Source: Candidatus Kapaibacterium sp.
Lineage (GTDB): Bacteria; Bacteroidota; Ignavibacteria; Kapaibacteriales; Kapaibacteriaceae
Length of the DNA: 8,743 nt
Reading direction: 5' to 3'
NCBI GenBank assembly: GCA_030830285.1
Contig: JAURNF010000100.1
Location: 1 to 8,743 of the forward strand
A model generated the notes under the pieces. The model searched no databases. It had not been told where the DNA came from and saw nothing but the letters and a program-made list of their open reading frames with translations. The position numbers and the translations under genes are program-made. This document shows, one piece after another, positions 6,795 through 8,743 of the stretch (the stretch's first letter is position 1; the number at the start of each line of letters is the position of its first letter).

Positions 6795-8743
6795 ATGAAC
6801 CGACTCTTCTCGATCGCTGCGACGTGTTTCATGTGCGTCGTGCTTTGTACAACTACTGCAGTTGGACAGCTGCGGTTCTCGCAAGGACGTGAGAATGACC
6901 TCCGGACGGCCGCCACGCTGCCTCCAGGGGCAACCGTCGTCCGTCCGCCCGCATCGTTCGTTGCCGCCCTTCAGCAGGGTGCAACACATACGATCGTGAT
7001 CCCATCGTCGGAAGGCGATTTGGTGATCGACGGGACAACCTTCGACCTGTTTACGGCGGATGCAGAGTTCATCGCGCATGGCGAGCAGGGTGATGTTGCC
7101 CAGACCATGATCGACCACGCCCTCGTGCGCGGCACGATCCGTGGACGGGCACGTTCGACCGTGTTCCTCGCGGCATTCGACTCGCACGTGATCGGCTACA
7201 TTGATCTTCCGGAGGCAGGGGGCGTTCGCCGCATCCTGATCGCTCCTGACACGGTGATTCCTGGTCGTATGGCATCGCACGTAGTCTACGAGATGCGTCC
7301 TGGCGACGGACAACCCCGGCAGTGTTCTGCGGAGACGCTTCCTGGAAATCAACATCGTGCCGATTCGATCTTCGCCATCGCTTCGGGATCGAACGAGTTC
7401 CGCACTAAGCTGTCTGATGTGACATTGAACGCAACGCCGTATGCGTTGCAGCTGGCGCTCGACTGTACGGAATCGTTTTACAAGAACCTTGGCAGTAACC
7501 TCTCCGTTGCTGCATCATCGGCGATTGCAATCGCGGGCGCATGTGCCATCGTGTATGAGCGCGATGCAAACGTCGTCATTCGTGTTCCATATCTGCGGGT
7601 GTTTACAACCACAGACCCATATCCTGGTGATATCGGCGCAAAGCTTGGTCGCATCCGTGAACACTGGAGCGCCAACATGCAGCACGTGCAGCGCTCGATC
7701 ACCTGTTTGCTCTCCGGCGAGGGCGGTGGCGGACTTGCCTGGGTAGGGGTGCTCTGTGGTGGATATGGCTACAACGTGAGTGGCGTCGATGGACGTGTGA
7801 ACTTCCCAGCCGGCGGATACATCTGGGACATCGATGTAACGTCGCACGAGCTCGGACATAACATCGGCTCGTCGCATACGCACAACTGCGGTTGGAACCC
7901 ACCAATCGACTCGTGCTGGAATGCCGAAGGTGGGTGCTACGAGAACACGCGTGTACAACGCGGTACGATCATGAGCTACTGTCACCTGCAGTCGAAGGGC
8001 ACGGAACTCCAGTTCCACCCGCGCGTTGCGTCGCTCTTCAATCGTGTGATGGAGCGCACACCATGCGTTGCGCCTATCCCAAGCGCGCGCGACACGGATG
8101 CAGTTGCGTGGTCGATCATGGTGCCAGCAAATGGTGGCGTGGTGACGCTCCGCGAGCAGTTCCGACCACAAGGTGTAATTCGCAATTCAGGTCGTGTAGC
8201 ACTGCGCAACGTTGTCGTGCGGTTCACTGTGACAGATCTCAGTAACACGCAGGTAGCCACGTGCTCCACAACCGTTGCAAATCTTGCCGTCGGACAGACC
8301 CTTCGCGTGCAGCTGCCGGCATTGACGTTGACCACGGGCGCTGATCTGCTTGGTGTGCTGCGTGTCGAGGTATCAAACGATCAGCACGCGACGAACGACA
8401 TCGTCACGCGACCATTCCGAACAGCTGCACAAGAGGCCGGAACAATCACCGTGGTGTCACCGAATGGCGGTGAAACACTTCGCGCAGGCACGACCGTGCC
8501 AGTGCAGTTCACTGCGACGGGCGTCGCGAATGTGCTGATGCAGTATTCCATCGATGCTGGAGCAACATGGAAGACGCTGCAATACAACGTAGAAGCTGCA
8601 AAGGGACAGATCGATTGGAAGGTGCCGTATTCTGCATCGAAGACGTGTCTTGTGCGCGCAAGCAGCTCGCGCAACGCATCGATCGCTGATACATCCAATG
8701 CGATGTTCACGATCGCGGTTGGTGTTGATGTGCAGGCGTACGA
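6795..8743 (+). CDS. Secreted reprolysin-like zinc metallopeptidase with CARDB-like and Ig-like domains (3' end beyond window)
   Basis: The frame is open from ATG 6795 to the window edge: 649 codons plus two bases. Residues 1-24 are a signal peptide (cleavage near AVG|Q). A region of about 190 residues that looks like a propeptide follows. The catalytic domain (about 215-425) carries the metzincin signature HELGHNIGSSH at 351-361 (zinc ligands H351, H355, H361; catalytic E352) and a Met-turn IMSYCH around M393, as in M12B/reprolysin-like peptidases. Several cysteines near the active site (in NCGW, DSCW, GGCY and SYC) suggest disulfides, fitting an extracellular enzyme. Residues of about 435-548 resemble a CARDB-type domain (VIRNSGRVALRNVVV). 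Residues 553-645 form an Ig-like unit starting VVSPNGGE with the YSIDAGATW motif common in secreted proteins of this bacterial group. A type IX sorting domain may follow beyond the edge; that is inference. Substrate unknown. The gene is divergent from ligA. Confidence 0.88.
   Translation, partial: MNRLFSIAATCFMCVVLCTTTAVGQLRFSQGRENDLRTAATLPPGATVVRPPASFVAALQQGATHTIVIPSSEGDLVIDGTTFDLFTADAEFIAHGEQGDVAQTMIDHALVRGTIRGRARSTVFLAAFDSHVIGYIDLPEAGGVRRILIAPDTVIPGRMASHVVYEMRPGDGQPRQCSAETLPGNQHRADSIFAIASGSNEFRTKLSDVTLNATPYALQLALDCTESFYKNLGSNLSVAASSAIAIAGACAIVYERDANVVIRVPYLRVFTTTDPYPGDIGAKLGRIREHWSANMQHVQRSITCLLSGEGGGGLAWVGVLCGGYGYNVSGVDGRVNFPAGGYIWDIDVTSHELGHNIGSSHTHNCGWNPPIDSCWNAEGGCYENTRVQRGTIMSYCHLQSKGTELQFHPRVASLFNRVMERTPCVAPIPSARDTDAVAWSIMVPANGGVVTLREQFRPQGVIRNSGRVALRNVVVRFTVTDLSNTQVATCSTTVANLAVGQTLRVQLPALTLTTGADLLGVLRVEVSNDQHATNDIVTRPFRTAAQEAGTITVVSPNGGETLRAGTTVPVQFTATGVANVLMQYSIDAGATWKTLQYNVEAAKGQIDWKVPYSASKTCLVRASSSRNASIADTSNAMFTIAVGVDVQAY

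Noticed and set aside
6759..7355. Minus-strand open frame of 198 codons upstream of ligA
   Set aside because: It is antisense to the signal peptide and propeptide of the protease, with no family resemblance. It would also cover the promoter region.
7515..8171. Minus-strand open frame of 218 codons
   Set aside because: It lies entirely opposite the metallopeptidase catalytic domain, including HELGH. Its composition is that of a reverse-complement shadow.

Overview
The window carries five protein-coding genes packed almost without gaps: two partial genes at the edges and three complete ones between them. No tRNA, rRNA, CRISPR array, insertion sequence or integrase is visible. The content points to the Bacteroidota/Chlorobiota side of the FCB group, possibly an Ignavibacteria- or Kapabacteria-like lineage. 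The reasons are a DUF3078 outer-membrane protein typical of Bacteroidota, a BshC-type bacillithiol enzyme, TAnnTTTG-type promoter elements, and a secreted reprolysin-like protease followed by CARDB-like and SPNGGE-type Ig-like domains. The placement is inferred from gene families and motifs, not from a database comparison. Base composition is moderately GC-rich and looks uniform, so there is no sign of recent transfer.

Layout. On the minus strand, 3656 to 1 is a two-gene operon. It starts with a secreted 1020-residue tandem amidohydrolase and continues into the N-terminal 199 codons of bshC, which runs off the left edge. The two reading frames share an ATGA overlap at 594-597, centred in a perfect 25-bp inverted repeat. 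Divergent from this operon, after a 93-bp shared promoter region, is a plus-strand DUF3078 outer-membrane protein (3750-4709). It converges on ligA, the NAD-dependent DNA ligase (minus strand, 6723-4684), and the two coding regions overlap tail-to-tail by 26 bp. Divergent from ligA, across a 71-bp gap, is a plus-strand secreted zinc metallopeptidase (6795 to beyond the right edge).

How the genes relate. The tandem amidohydrolase and BshC are probably co-transcribed, and bshC is probably translationally coupled. I see no biochemical reason for the pairing. The other genes look like independent units: cell-envelope proteins (DUF3078, protease) and DNA replication/repair (LigA).

Most interesting signals. 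The first is the 25-bp palindrome on the amidohydrolase/bshC junction. In mRNA it would fold so that the upstream stop codon is the hairpin loop and the bshC ribosome-binding site is buried in the stem. The second is a pair of TAnnTTTG-like -7 elements only 3-4 nt from start codons, which suggests leaderless mRNAs. Lesser points are the apparently inactive first half of the amidohydrolase, an altered zinc-finger spacing in LigA, and an excess of the hexamer CGATCG. I do not see a clear multi-gene system that would count as undescribed.
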